Shown: positions 52,128 through 60,246 of the stretch, piece by piece
How positions within the stretch are numbered: the stretch's first letter is position 1
Layout: every line of letters begins with the position of its first letter
Source: Sediminibacillus massiliensis
Lineage (GTDB): Bacteria; Bacillota; Bacilli; Bacillales; Amphibacillaceae
DNA length: 64,000 bases
Reading direction: 5' to 3'
Assembly (NCBI RefSeq): GCF_900156915.1
Contig: NZ_LT732535.1
Span: 3,733,079-3,797,078, forward strand
Translations under genes and position numbers: made by a program
The notes under the pieces: generated by a model
Databases searched by the model: none
Seen by the model: the letters and a program-made list of their open reading frames with translations, nothing else
What the model was told of the DNA's origin: nothing

Positions 52128-53825
52128 TTAATAGTTTCTTTCCACCCATCCGTCAATTGTCGGAATCGGCTCCAACTGGCGGTCAGATTCTGATATAAGC
52201 TGGACATTGTCTACATACCAGCCTCGGCCGTTTACACTTCCATCTGTATCATAGCGGAAGCGGACGTATTTGGAACCTTCAGGTAATCTAACCTCCTGGC
52301 GCTGCCAGTCAATACTGCTCCCATTGATTTCAGAGAGCTGGGTCCATTTCTCTCCGTCCATGGAAACTTCCACATACCCATAATCATAATTGGCTTCTGT
52401 TCGGTACCAAGTATCAAATGTCAATGTAGAAGAACCTGGTTCTGTTTTAAAAACCAAATTATGATTTATGTTACTGCCGTAGCCGGAGAACCAGGCGCCG
52501 TCTTTGTCAGGCATGGAGACAGGAATGGCATCGGCAACGTGTCTGGCAAACTGTTGGCGAGCCGGATTGGTCGAAACAGTATTTCTTGTAGGATGTACAC
52601 GGTTTGTAAGCAGTATGGCGATTGTGCCATTGTTTTTATTTATGGTTATGGATGTACCGGTATAACCTGTATGGCCCAGGGACGAGCCTTCCGAAAGGGC
52701 GTCCATATACCAGCCTTGACCTAATTCCCAACCAAGCCCGTGGCTATTAGCAGGAAATTGGGGAATCTGGTTTTCCGAAAGTAATTCGATAGTTTCCGGT
52801 TCAAGAATTTGTTTGCCGGCATAACGTCCTTTATTCAGGAATATATGGGCGAATTTAGCTAGATCATCTGCTGTTGAAAATACTCCGGCATGCCCTGCCA
52901 CCCCATCAAGCGACCAGGCATTTTCATCATGCACTTCTCCCCAGACGAGCCCTCTGTCCGGAACAGCTTGATATTCGGTTGCAGCTATACGGTGTTTCAG
53001 AGATGCAGGCGGATTGTACATAGTATCGGTCATTTTGAGTGGAGAGGTGATATTTTCTTTCACGAATTCATCAAGACGCTGCCCGGATAATCGTTCAACC
53101 AGGGCACCGAGAGTGATCATGTTTAAGTCACTATAAGTATATTTTTCACCGGGTTCGGAATCCAAACCGTATTGAAAGACATAATCCAGGCGATCTGCCC
53201 GGTTTTCACCTTGTGTGTAAAGGGGTACCCATGCAGTAAAACCAGAAGTATGGGTCATCAGTTGTCTTATTGTAACCTTTTCTTTTCCATTATGAGCAAA
53301 TTCAGGAATGTATTCAGAAACAGGGTCATCAAGGTGGAAGTAGCCTTGTTCAAAGAGTTTCATAGCGGCTGTCGTGGTGAAAATCTTACTAATAGAAGCG
53401 AGATCAAAAATAGTATCTTGTGACATTTTAATCGGATTGTCCATTTCCGTTGAACTATTGAGGTAGCGTACAGCATGGCCGTATGCTTTGTTTTGCACGA
53501 TATGTCCACGCCTGGCGACTAATGTGACGGCTCCGGGCATTGTTCCATTGTCGATAAATGAATTCATGGAGCCATCGATGGCGAGAAGGGGACCGTCCAT
53601 CATTCCTGCTCCACGTGCGGAGCCAGGGTGGAGTATTGGCGATATTTTTCCTGGAGAATCCCAGGAAAAAACAGGGTGGGCTTTCGGATTAGATAGCTTG
53701 TGACTTCGTTGTTCTTGAGTGGGTGTATTTTTCTTAGAGGTCTGCGGGCTGGCAAGTGTATAGGCAGGATTGATCAGACTGGAAACAAGGGCAACGGATA
53801 GTAAAGGTAAGAATGCTTTTTTCAT
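52128..53825 (-). CDS. amiE: Exported serine amidase AmiE-like (beta-lactamase fold) with C-terminal beta-sandwich
   Basis: 565 residues. Signal peptide, then a serine beta-lactamase/PBP4*-type domain (about 75-425) with the SxxK nucleophile motif LASISKIFTT, the YSD triad in TYSDLNM and HTGYTG. This is the AmiE (YbbE) type that removes stem peptides from MurNAc. A further 110 residues at the C-terminus read FDTWYRTEANYDYGYVEVS ... WYVDNVQL, like the MAM/InhA-type beta-sandwich domains and absent from B. subtilis AmiE as I recall it. First gene of amiE-nagZ-namZ. RBS AAAGGAGG. Fusion suggests added wall or glycan binding. Confidence 0.85.
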   Translation of the reverse strand: MKKAFLPLLSVALVSSLINPAYTLASPQTSKKNTPTQEQRSHKLSNPKAHPVFSWDSPGKISPILHPGSARGAGMMDGPLLAIDGSMNSFIDNGTMPGAVTLVARRGHIVQNKAYGHAVRYLNSSTEMDNPIKMSQDTIFDLASISKIFTTTAAMKLFEQGYFHLDDPVSEYIPEFAHNGKEKVTIRQLMTHTSGFTAWVPLYTQGENRADRLDYVFQYGLDSEPGEKYTYSDLNMITLGALVERLSGQRLDEFVKENITSPLKMTDTMYNPPASLKHRIAATEYQAVPDRGLVWGEVHDENAWSLDGVAGHAGVFSTADDLAKFAHIFLNKGRYAGKQILEPETIELLSENQIPQFPANSHGLGWELGQGWYMDALSEGSSLGHTGYTGTSITINKNNGTIAILLTNRVHPTRNTVSTNPARQQFARHVADAIPVSMPDKDGAWFSGYGSNINHNLVFKTEPGSSTLTFDTWYRTEANYDYGYVEVSMDGEKWTQLSEINGSSIDWQRQEVRLPEGSKYVRFRYDTDGSVNGRGWYVDNVQLISESDRQLEPIPTIDGWVERNY

Positions 53826-54116
53826 AAGTTCCTCCTTTTAAAGTACTTTTCTACTACTGTTTGAAAACCTCCTTTTGTTCTGAGTAGGTAATGAGTACAG
53901 AACTTGATTTAATGGTAAAGGAATATAATTATAGTTGTCTATACCGAATTAGTCCCGTTTCCTGGAAAAGATGGTTAAGTTATCGTTAATTTATCCTAGG
54001 TAAAACCGCTTATCTTTTATTTAGTGCGGTTATATCATTAGAAAATAAAAAACCTCAGGCTAACTGGCAGCATTTGAATCAATCGATTGGTAGGCTTGTT
54101 TTATTCCTTATTACCC
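53826..54116. other. Intergenic region, nothing firm
   Basis: About 290 AT-rich bases between two divergent units. It should hold the amiE promoter on the minus strand, but I found no clear -35/-10 pair. A hairpin AACCGC-N16-GCGGTT lies near 54004-54031 and CTCAGGCTAACTGGCAGC near 54054 has no partner. No repeat arm or credible open frame. Confidence 0.4.
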
Positions 54117-54145
54117 TTGTAACACGAGGTACATCGTAATACAAT
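54117..54145 (+). promoter_or_regulatory. Sigma-A promoter of the padR operon
   Basis: TTGTAA (54117-54122), 17 bases, TACAAT (54140-54145). The spacer and -10 contain TACATCGTAATACAATG, with the ATGT/ACAT-like elements typical of PadR sites, so autoregulation is possible. Confidence 0.65.
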
Positions 54146-54174
54146 GATAGTAACCAACAATTCGAGGTGAAAAC

Positions 54175-54498
54175 ATGGATAAGGAAATGATGAAAGGAAG
54201 CATCGATCTCCTATTGCTGTCCCTTGTTTCACAAAGGGACTTATACGGATATGAAATGACTCGTATTCTGAAACAGTACAGTGAAGACGTTTATCAAATG
54301 AGCGAAGGTACATTGTATTCTGCATTAAAGCGCTTGGAAAGAAAGAAATGGTTGGACTCTTATTGGAGTGAAACCGAACAAGGCAGGAGGAAGTATTACC
54401 GGATAACCGAAGATGGCAGAAGGGAACTGGAGCAAAAACGAGCCAATTGGAAGTTAATTGAGTCACTAGTCCGGAAAAGCTCGGAGGGACTGACATGA
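54175..54498 (+). CDS. PadR-family transcriptional regulator
   Basis: 107 residues, subfamily with a winged helix and short C-terminal helix. MKGSIDLLLLSLVSQRDLYGYEMTRIL, MSEGTLYSALKRLERKKWL and GRRKYYRITEDGRREL are the standard motifs. RBS CGAGGTG precedes the ATG. It overlaps the next gene by 4 bases (ATGA), so it likely represses its own operon of membrane proteins. The ligand is unknown. Confidence 0.92.
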   Translation: MDKEMMKGSIDLLLLSLVSQRDLYGYEMTRILKQYSEDVYQMSEGTLYSALKRLERKKWLDSYWSETEQGRRKYYRITEDGRRELEQKRANWKLIESLVRKSSEGLT

Positions 54499-55367
54499 CT
54501 ACTTCTTTCGACCGTTTTGTTAAAAAGATTGTGCTCCAGACAGAAGGCAATCAAGAGGAGAAAGAGGACCTTTACGAAGAGCTGCTTATCCACTTGGAAC
54601 TAACAAAAGAACAGCTTATTCAAGAGGGAATGGAAGAAACAAAAGCTCAACAATGTGCAATGGAACAATTTGGTGAAGAGGAGACAGTCGGCGCCCAAAT
54701 TCAGCAGGCTATGTTTCCCTATCGTAAAGAAATGCTTTTATCCCTATCGATTGCTTCGATTATTTATTCATTCATCATTTATTCGGCACAATTATTTTTG
54801 GAAGCAGATGCATATATTGTCTGGTTGCTGTTATCAGTCGCACAAAGCTCTGTCCTTTTGTTTTTCTGTCTTAAGCCGATAGCATTTTTGAATAGAAGGC
54901 GTTGGATGAATAGTTTATTAATTATTCATATCACGCTTTATTTGTTCGGTTTTTTGCTTGCGACAGGAATAAGCAATCCGATCAATGTATTTTTGACATG
55001 TTATGCAGCTATTATTTTGATTCTCTCCATCGCTTTAGTATACAGAACGACGATTTTCGACTATAACTCGATTCAACAGCCTCTGTCCAAAACAGCCAAG
55101 CGTCTCCATGCTTTGAATATTACTGCCGGCTTCATTGTCGTGGGGGTTTCTTTGTTTTTTGTCTGGGGGATTCTGGCTTTCTTTTCCGAATTTCATCCAG
55201 CTATGCTTATTTTGACTGTTCCATTTGGACTTTGGGTCGTTCTTTATATTTCCCAGATGAAACTTCTTTCGAAAAAACGGGCATTTGCTTATTTTCTGGC
55301 GTTGATACCGTTGATCTTTTCCATCACCGTATTTGTGTGGGTGGCAGTTATGATGATCAAGATGTAA
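54495..55367 (+). CDS. HAAS-domain (DUF1700-like) integral membrane protein
   Basis: 290 residues. The N-terminal 75 residues form a soluble helical domain (DRFVKKIVLQTEGNQEEKEDLYEELLIHLELTKEQL ... AMEQFGEEE), the HAAS/permease-prefix pattern that commonly accompanies PadR regulators. Then come six or seven hydrophobic helices. Function unknown. RBS CGGAGGG lies within padR, and the ATGA overlap indicates translational coupling. Confidence 0.82.
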   Translation: MTTSFDRFVKKIVLQTEGNQEEKEDLYEELLIHLELTKEQLIQEGMEETKAQQCAMEQFGEEETVGAQIQQAMFPYRKEMLLSLSIASIIYSFIIYSAQLFLEADAYIVWLLLSVAQSSVLLFFCLKPIAFLNRRRWMNSLLIIHITLYLFGFLLATGISNPINVFLTCYAAIILILSIALVYRTTIFDYNSIQQPLSKTAKRLHALNITAGFIVVGVSLFFVWGILAFFSEFHPAMLILTVPFGLWVVLYISQMKLLSKKRAFAYFLALIPLIFSITVFVWVAVMMIKM

Positions 55368-55380
55368 CAGGAGTGGTTCT

Positions 55381-56418
55381 ATGAAAAAAAAGTACATGTT
55401 CATTATTTTTCCGACAATCATTGTCATTACATTAATTTTGGCAGGAGTCGGAATCGTTTTTAATAAATCGGAAAACGAAAAACAACAAGGTATAACGAAT
55501 GTTTTTGATGTGGCTGAAGATGGAAGCATTGCCTACGTAATTTTTGATGGGGGTTCCCCGACGATTTATCTTCGTAAGAGCGGCAAGGGAGAAGAGCAGA
55601 AGATCCTGGAACTTGATAATCAAAAGACCATCCTTGATATAGATTTTTCCCCAGATGGGGAGTCGCTTGCATACATAGAGGGAGCGAAAGATGTAAAAGA
55701 AAGCACAGCTACTTCGATTTATTTGCTGGACTTGCAGCAGAAGGCAACATTTGAGGCAGTCAGCGAAAAGGCCATCATAACTGACATAGAATTCGACCCG
55801 GGAAATGCGGATGAAATCTTTTACTTACAAGCGGGGACCTTCGAAAATTATTCCCCTATAGCGAGTGCAAACCCTCATGACTACGATATACACAGTTATC
55901 GAATATCTACTGACGAAACGAAAAAGCATACTAATCTATCTAAATATGCCATGCATTCCCTGGAAGTTTCTTCTACAACAGATTCTGTTTTCGTAAGAAT
56001 GGATGATGACTTGGAAGCCGAATCGGCCGAAGATATCTTTGCCTCACACCAACGGATATTCGAGATTCCTCTAGAGGAGCCAGAACAAATGAAAGCTGTA
56101 ACAAGTGCCGAGAAAGATGTCTTTGATTTCGCTCTTTTACCAGAGGAAGATGGAATGATTTATCAGTCCATAAGCAACCCGGAAGAAGGCGGAACATTCG
56201 AGTATGAACTATATTATTATGATATGGAAAATAAAGAAGAAGAACAGCTGACGTTTTTGAAGGAGTATACCGACAACCCTGTTATCGACCAAAAAAACAA
56301 CAAGGTTTACTTTATGGTCGATAAGCAATTCGCGCAACAGGAGTCAGATTTCCACCTATATTCTATGGATATGGATGGAAAAAATGTGAAAAATGTAGGC
56401 TTGGGGAAGGGGGAATAA
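55381..56418 (+). CDS. Membrane-anchored beta-propeller-like (TolB-type) protein
   Basis: 345 residues. One N-terminal helix (about 4-26) followed by repeats with the TolB/WD40-like pattern, e.g. ILDIDFSPDGESLAYIEG, ITDIEFDPGNADEIFYLQ and VIDQKNNKVYFMVD. The domain would face outside and may sense or scaffold; no enzymatic motif. RBS CAGGAG precedes the ATG. It is third in the PadR operon and overlaps the next gene. Confidence 0.75.
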   Translation: MKKKYMFIIFPTIIVITLILAGVGIVFNKSENEKQQGITNVFDVAEDGSIAYVIFDGGSPTIYLRKSGKGEEQKILELDNQKTILDIDFSPDGESLAYIEGAKDVKESTATSIYLLDLQQKATFEAVSEKAIITDIEFDPGNADEIFYLQAGTFENYSPIASANPHDYDIHSYRISTDETKKHTNLSKYAMHSLEVSSTTDSVFVRMDDDLEAESAEDIFASHQRIFEIPLEEPEQMKAVTSAEKDVFDFALLPEEDGMIYQSISNPEEGGTFEYELYYYDMENKEEEQLTFLKEYTDNPVIDQKNNKVYFMVDKQFAQQESDFHLYSMDMDGKNVKNVGLGKGE

Positions 56419-56834
56419 TGATGGAGTACTTTATGTTCGCAATATATCTGCTACTTGTATTCTGTTTATTGATCGGTGCATCCACAAAAGAAAAAAAATG
56501 GTTTGGAATTACGAGTGTATCGCTAGCTGTAGTGTTTTTCATCGGTACATTGGTGATTAAATACAACATAGGATTTTTCCAGGCGAATAGCTATGGATCG
56601 GACAGAGAGGATCTCGTGATCTTGGGAGAATGGGTGCTTCCTTTCTTTATAGCATTCTGTGTTTCTTTATTAATTTTGATAGATTACAGGTTTTTTAATT
56701 TAATGAAAGGGAAAAGTCCATCGAAAAAATGGATTGTTGGGTCTGTAGCGGTTTTTTGCAATCTCGTTTATCTAGTTTTTGGCTATTTACTCCTTTTCTT
56801 TATCGGTTTTTTTTACTTTCCTTTCGCGCCTTGA
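56418..56834 (+). CDS. Small integral membrane protein of the PadR operon
   Basis: 138 residues, four hydrophobic helices (about 4-18, 24-46, 70-94, 108-135), no recognised family. The ATG at 56418 overlaps the preceding stop (TAATG); the adjacent ATG at 56421 has better spacing to AAGGGGG. It is the last gene of the four-gene operon padR-HAAS-propeller-TM, which resembles a sensing or stress module. Confidence 0.72.
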   Translation: MMEYFMFAIYLLLVFCLLIGASTKEKKWFGITSVSLAVVFFIGTLVIKYNIGFFQANSYGSDREDLVILGEWVLPFFIAFCVSLLILIDYRFFNLMKGKSPSKKWIVGSVAVFCNLVYLVFGYLLLFFIGFFYFPFAP

Positions 56835-56947
56835 TGGAGGGTCAGACAAGAACATTAGGCCATTTCCATCTTAAGACCTATGACAAATACTTAAATTATT
56901 GTTATAAATTAAAGAGAGGAAAAGCAAATATAATATTTGCACTCGAA

Positions 56948-57012
56948 AGCCACATGGCAATAGACATTTGACCTCCCCCAAGGTATGTCCGCCATGTGGC
57001 TTTTTTTTTGCA
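56948..57012 (+). terminator. Long nested hairpin, terminator of the PadR operon
   Basis: AGCCACATGGC pairs with GCCATGTGGCT, then nine T. Between them GACAT/ATGTC and ACCT/AGGT can pair further around a CCCCC loop, so the whole 55 bases fold into one extended stem. It lies about 115 bases after the last gene. Confidence 0.75.
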
Positions 57013-57117
57013 TTAACTGCAACTTCACGACCAAACCACCCATCAACGCTCAGATAGACAAAGCCATCGAAGCAAAGAGATTCCTCTAAATAAGTTTGAT
57101 GTTTATATGCAATATCC

Positions 57118-57320
57118 ATAAACTGCGAACTAACTGCAGTGTGACTTCCTCTCGTCCTGATTAAGGCAAATGCTAAACCACCGCTTCGGCAGCATACTTC
57201 GCTTTCCTAGGGCACGGCCTCAGCCTCCGCAGCGCCGGGTTCGCACTCAGCTTGAAAAGAACATGTGGAAGTCTCGCCTTAAGTAAATTTTTCACTAGTT
57301 CGCAATTCCTCTCAACTATG
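57118..57320. repeat. Short MITE-like intergenic repeat (copy E, about 200 bases)
   Basis: Left end ATAAACTGCGAACTAACTGC, right end TTTTCACTAGTTCGCAATT then CTCTCAACTATG. Internal CATACTTCGCTTTCC with GGGCACGGCCTCAGCCTCC matches copy B exactly over 17 bases, and CAGCGCCGGGTTCGCACTCA matches the arm of copy A. It has lost the inner part present in copies B-D. Non-coding. Confidence 0.82.
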
Positions 57321-57462
57321 CCATAGAATTTTTACCAGAAAAATCACATCCTTGATCAGGGAAGTTTTACATGTCGTTTGGTTGATGATAAATATCGGGA
57401 CTTCCGCAATAGCAAATTATGGATTTATATAGTAAAATAGACTTAAATTTTATATCAAACTG

Positions 57463-57566
57463 TTCACGTTAATAGCAAAGCCATTCCGAAAGGGGGCGAC
57501 GCAAAGCCACGGGCCTTAATCTATCAATTAGATATGGCGGCCGGGTTGCCAAGGATAGGTATTACA
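57463..57566 (+). ncRNA. GEMM-I riboswitch with A at the ligand-specificity position
   Basis: AGCAAAGCC at 57474, a CCGAAAGG hairpin, the invariant GACGCAAAGCC at 57498-57508, ACGGGCCTTAA, a variable hairpin CTATCAATTAGATA, then GGCGGCCGGGTTGCC. These are the GEMM-I hallmarks. The base before GCAAA, equivalent to Vc2 position 20, is A (57474), not G. In characterised members A20 is linked to recognition of 3',3'-cGAMP or to relaxed specificity. A terminator and a GGDEF-EAL gene follow directly. Confidence 0.9.
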
Positions 57567-57570
57567 TACT

Positions 57571-57599
57571 AGGCAGTTCCGGGATGGACTGCCTTTTTG
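57571..57599 (+). terminator. Expression-platform terminator of the second riboswitch
   Basis: AGGCAGT pairs with ACTGCCT, then TTTTTGT. It begins about 10 bases after the aptamer and 50 before the gene. The in-frame ATG at 57584 lies inside it and is not a start. Confidence 0.85.
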
Positions 57600-57649
57600 T
57601 GTTTCAAAAGAGCAATCAATGTCACAATAACAGTGTAGAAAGGAAGACT

Positions 57650-60049
57650 ATGAAACGAGATCTGAGAGAAGTGCCTTTATATATTTGGTTAATCTGTTCC
57701 GGTTTATTATTATTGACCGTTCTTTTTGATTTCTATGTAGATCAATACGATACTGCCTGGTTGCTCAATCTAGTCACAGTCGTTATTTTTTCATATTATG
57801 CCGGATTCTCTGGAGGATCGTTCGCTTTTTTCCTTATCGTATTCTTATACACAGGCTCAGAATTTGTTGAACTGTATCAACGAGAATCTTTTAACCTATC
57901 GAACTACTTGCTCAGGGTGATGATCATGTTTGTCATTTCCATGGGGATAGGCGCACTGGCGCATCGCTTGAGAAGAAAAACGAAAGATATCAACGATATT
58001 TTCAATAATATGCAATTGGCAATCTGGAGTTATGATCGAACGGAAGCGAGCATGACAGTTTCGGAGGGCAATGCTCAGATGCTCGGTCATGGACAAAGAG
58101 AGTTACACAATAATCCTGTTTTATGGAAGGAATACGTCCACCCATTCGATCAAGAGAAAATACAAGAAGCGGAGCAAATGCAGCGGGAAGGTCTCCCGAC
58201 TAAACTCGAGTATCGGATCATCCGGCCGGATGGTGAAATGATTTGGATAGAAAGTAAATCAGCACCGGTTTTCAACAGATTGGGAGAGGCCACCAAAACA
58301 ACGGGTGTTCTACAAGATATTTCCGAGAGAAAACAAACAGAAGAAGCTTTGCGCCAAAGAAATTTTCAACTGCAAAACCTCCTTGATACAATCGATTCTT
58401 TCGTGTGGGCATTAGACGTGAAACGGGAGAAGATTATCTTCTGTTCCAAAAACGTGGAAAAGGTATATGATTTATCCCTGGAAGAACTTATGGTAGATTA
58501 TCGTGCTTGGAGGGATAAAGTCCATCAGGAAGATCTAGCCTACGTTCTTATGGATATGGGAAAAGTATATAAAGGGGAAGCAATTAAACACGAATACCGT
58601 ATTGTCCATTCAGATGGCGCGATCCGTTGGGTCAGCGCAAGTTCAACTCCTGTCTTTAATGCCAGGGGAGAAGTGGTTCAAATTGAGGGAGTTACAGTCG
58701 ACATCCATGAATATAAGCAAGTGGAAGAAAGGCTCAATTATTTAGCCTACCATGATACGCTCACTCAGTTGCCCAACAGGTACATGTTTATGGATTACTT
58801 GGAAAATGCCATACTGAAGGCGAAGAACAATAACTCTTCGTTCGCGATCATGTTCATCGATTTTGATAATTTCAAGAGAACCAACGATACATTGGGGCAT
58901 CATGTTGGGGACTTATTTCTAAAACAGGCTGCCGATAGGATGAGATACTTGCTGGATTCGAAGGATATTTTGGCAAGGCAGGGCGGGGATGAATTTATCA
59001 TCCTGCTTCAAGATATAGAAGAACAGGGTGTAAAAGTCGTGAGTGAACGCCTGTTAAGAGGTTTCATCCAACCAGTCATCGTTGGAAACAATGAAATTTT
59101 TGTCACTCCGAGTATAGGTATCTCTATGTATAAACATACGTTTATCAGTGCAGAGGAGCTAGTGAAGCAAGCAGACCTGGCCATGTATCTTGCGAAGGAA
59201 AAAGGGAAAAACAATTATCAATTTTATTCAGAGGTATTACATAATCAAAATCTTAGAAAAGTGACCCTTGAAAAGGGACTTAGGAAGGCAATCGACCGAC
59301 AAGAGTTTTTTCTCCACTACCAGCCGCAGATAGAGTTATCAAGTGGGAGAGTCGTAGGAGTCGAAGCATTGCTAAGATGGAAAAATGAAGACGGTTATAT
59401 ATCGCCAGGAGAGTTCATACCTGTTGCGGAAGAAACCGGATTGATTGTTCCGATTGGCAATTGGGTCCTTGCAGAAGCGGTTCAGCAAAATAAATCATGG
59501 CAGGAACAAGGATGCGCCAAATTTCCGATTGCAGTAAATGTATCGGCCAGACAGTTCATGGACAAAGGTTTTGTCGATCTGGTAAAGAAGACATTGGATG
59601 AATCAGGGCTTGAACCAGAATTTTTGGAAATAGAAATAACCGAAAGCATGATGTTCGATATTGAAGAATCTGAAAAGATATTCCATGAACTAAAAGAAAT
59701 GGGCATTCTGATAGCTGTTGACGATTTTGGCACTGGCTACTCGTCGTTGAATCTTGTAAAGGACCTGAACATCGATACGTTGAAAATCGATCAGTCCTTC
59801 ATACAAGACATGATGGGTTCTTATAAAGGCTACCGCTTAATGAAAACAATGATTGACATTGGGAAGAACATTAACGCTGATGTGGTTGCTGAGGGGATTG
59901 AAAGAGAAGAACAGTTGACGTTTTTGATTGAAAACGAATGTGATATTGGCCAGGGTTACTTGCTGAGCAGGCCCTTACCAGCTGAAGAAATTTTTAAAGT
60001 GGTCACGAAGGCTAAGCAGAATGAGACTAAATCCCAGAGCATGTATTAA
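57650..60049 (+). CDS. Membrane PAS-PAS-GGDEF-EAL c-di-GMP signalling protein
   Basis: About 799 residues. Three N-terminal helices (about 10-30, 37-62 and 88-110) with almost no extracytoplasmic domain, then two PAS domains (about 125-245 and 255-375), GGDEF (about 380-540) with ARQGGDEFIILL, and EAL (about 550-795) with VEALLRWKN, EITESMM, DDFGTGYSSLN and VAEGIE. Both catalytic centres look intact; no RxxD inhibitory site. GAAAGGAAG precedes the ATG. It lies under a GEMM-I riboswitch, so its expression should respond to the class of messenger it makes or degrades. Confidence 0.93.
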   Translation: MKRDLREVPLYIWLICSGLLLLTVLFDFYVDQYDTAWLLNLVTVVIFSYYAGFSGGSFAFFLIVFLYTGSEFVELYQRESFNLSNYLLRVMIMFVISMGIGALAHRLRRKTKDINDIFNNMQLAIWSYDRTEASMTVSEGNAQMLGHGQRELHNNPVLWKEYVHPFDQEKIQEAEQMQREGLPTKLEYRIIRPDGEMIWIESKSAPVFNRLGEATKTTGVLQDISERKQTEEALRQRNFQLQNLLDTIDSFVWALDVKREKIIFCSKNVEKVYDLSLEELMVDYRAWRDKVHQEDLAYVLMDMGKVYKGEAIKHEYRIVHSDGAIRWVSASSTPVFNARGEVVQIEGVTVDIHEYKQVEERLNYLAYHDTLTQLPNRYMFMDYLENAILKAKNNNSSFAIMFIDFDNFKRTNDTLGHHVGDLFLKQAADRMRYLLDSKDILARQGGDEFIILLQDIEEQGVKVVSERLLRGFIQPVIVGNNEIFVTPSIGISMYKHTFISAEELVKQADLAMYLAKEKGKNNYQFYSEVLHNQNLRKVTLEKGLRKAIDRQEFFLHYQPQIELSSGRVVGVEALLRWKNEDGYISPGEFIPVAEETGLIVPIGNWVLAEAVQQNKSWQEQGCAKFPIAVNVSARQFMDKGFVDLVKKTLDESGLEPEFLEIEITESMMFDIEESEKIFHELKEMGILIAVDDFGTGYSSLNLVKDLNIDTLKIDQSFIQDMMGSYKGYRLMKTMIDIGKNINADVVAEGIEREEQLTFLIENECDIGQGYLLSRPLPAEEIFKVVTKAKQNETKSQSMY

Positions 60050-60086
60050 GCAAAAATTACTGCTTATATTTTGGATGACATCAAAG

Positions 60087-60115
60087 TCGCCTGAATAATA
60101 ATTCAGGCGATTATT
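60087..60115. terminator. Bidirectional terminator
   Basis: TCGCCTGAAT-AATA-ATTCAGGCGA is a perfect 10-pair stem, between the EAL gene and the convergent VOC unit. Confidence 0.88.
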
Positions 60116-60117
60116 TA

Positions 60118-60246
60118 TTATTTTGCCACGTAACATAGTGGCTGCAAGATTTTATCTGCAATCCAGCTTCCCCAGTCTGTTTCAAGGGTGTAAGGTAATT
60201 CTCTATCTTGTTCCACGGATGCTTCTAATAAACGATTATCCTCCAT
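60118..60246 (-). CDS. Possible 42-residue protein coupled to the VOC gene
   Basis: The ATG overlaps the VOC stop codon (TAATG) and the frame runs 42 residues to just before the terminator. The product begins MEDNRLLEASVEQDREL and contains ETDWGSWIADKIL. The position fits translational coupling, but there is no clear RBS and no recognised family. It could be the remnant of a longer gene. Confidence 0.35.
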   Translation of the reverse strand: MEDNRLLEASVEQDRELPYTLETDWGSWIADKILQPLCYVAK

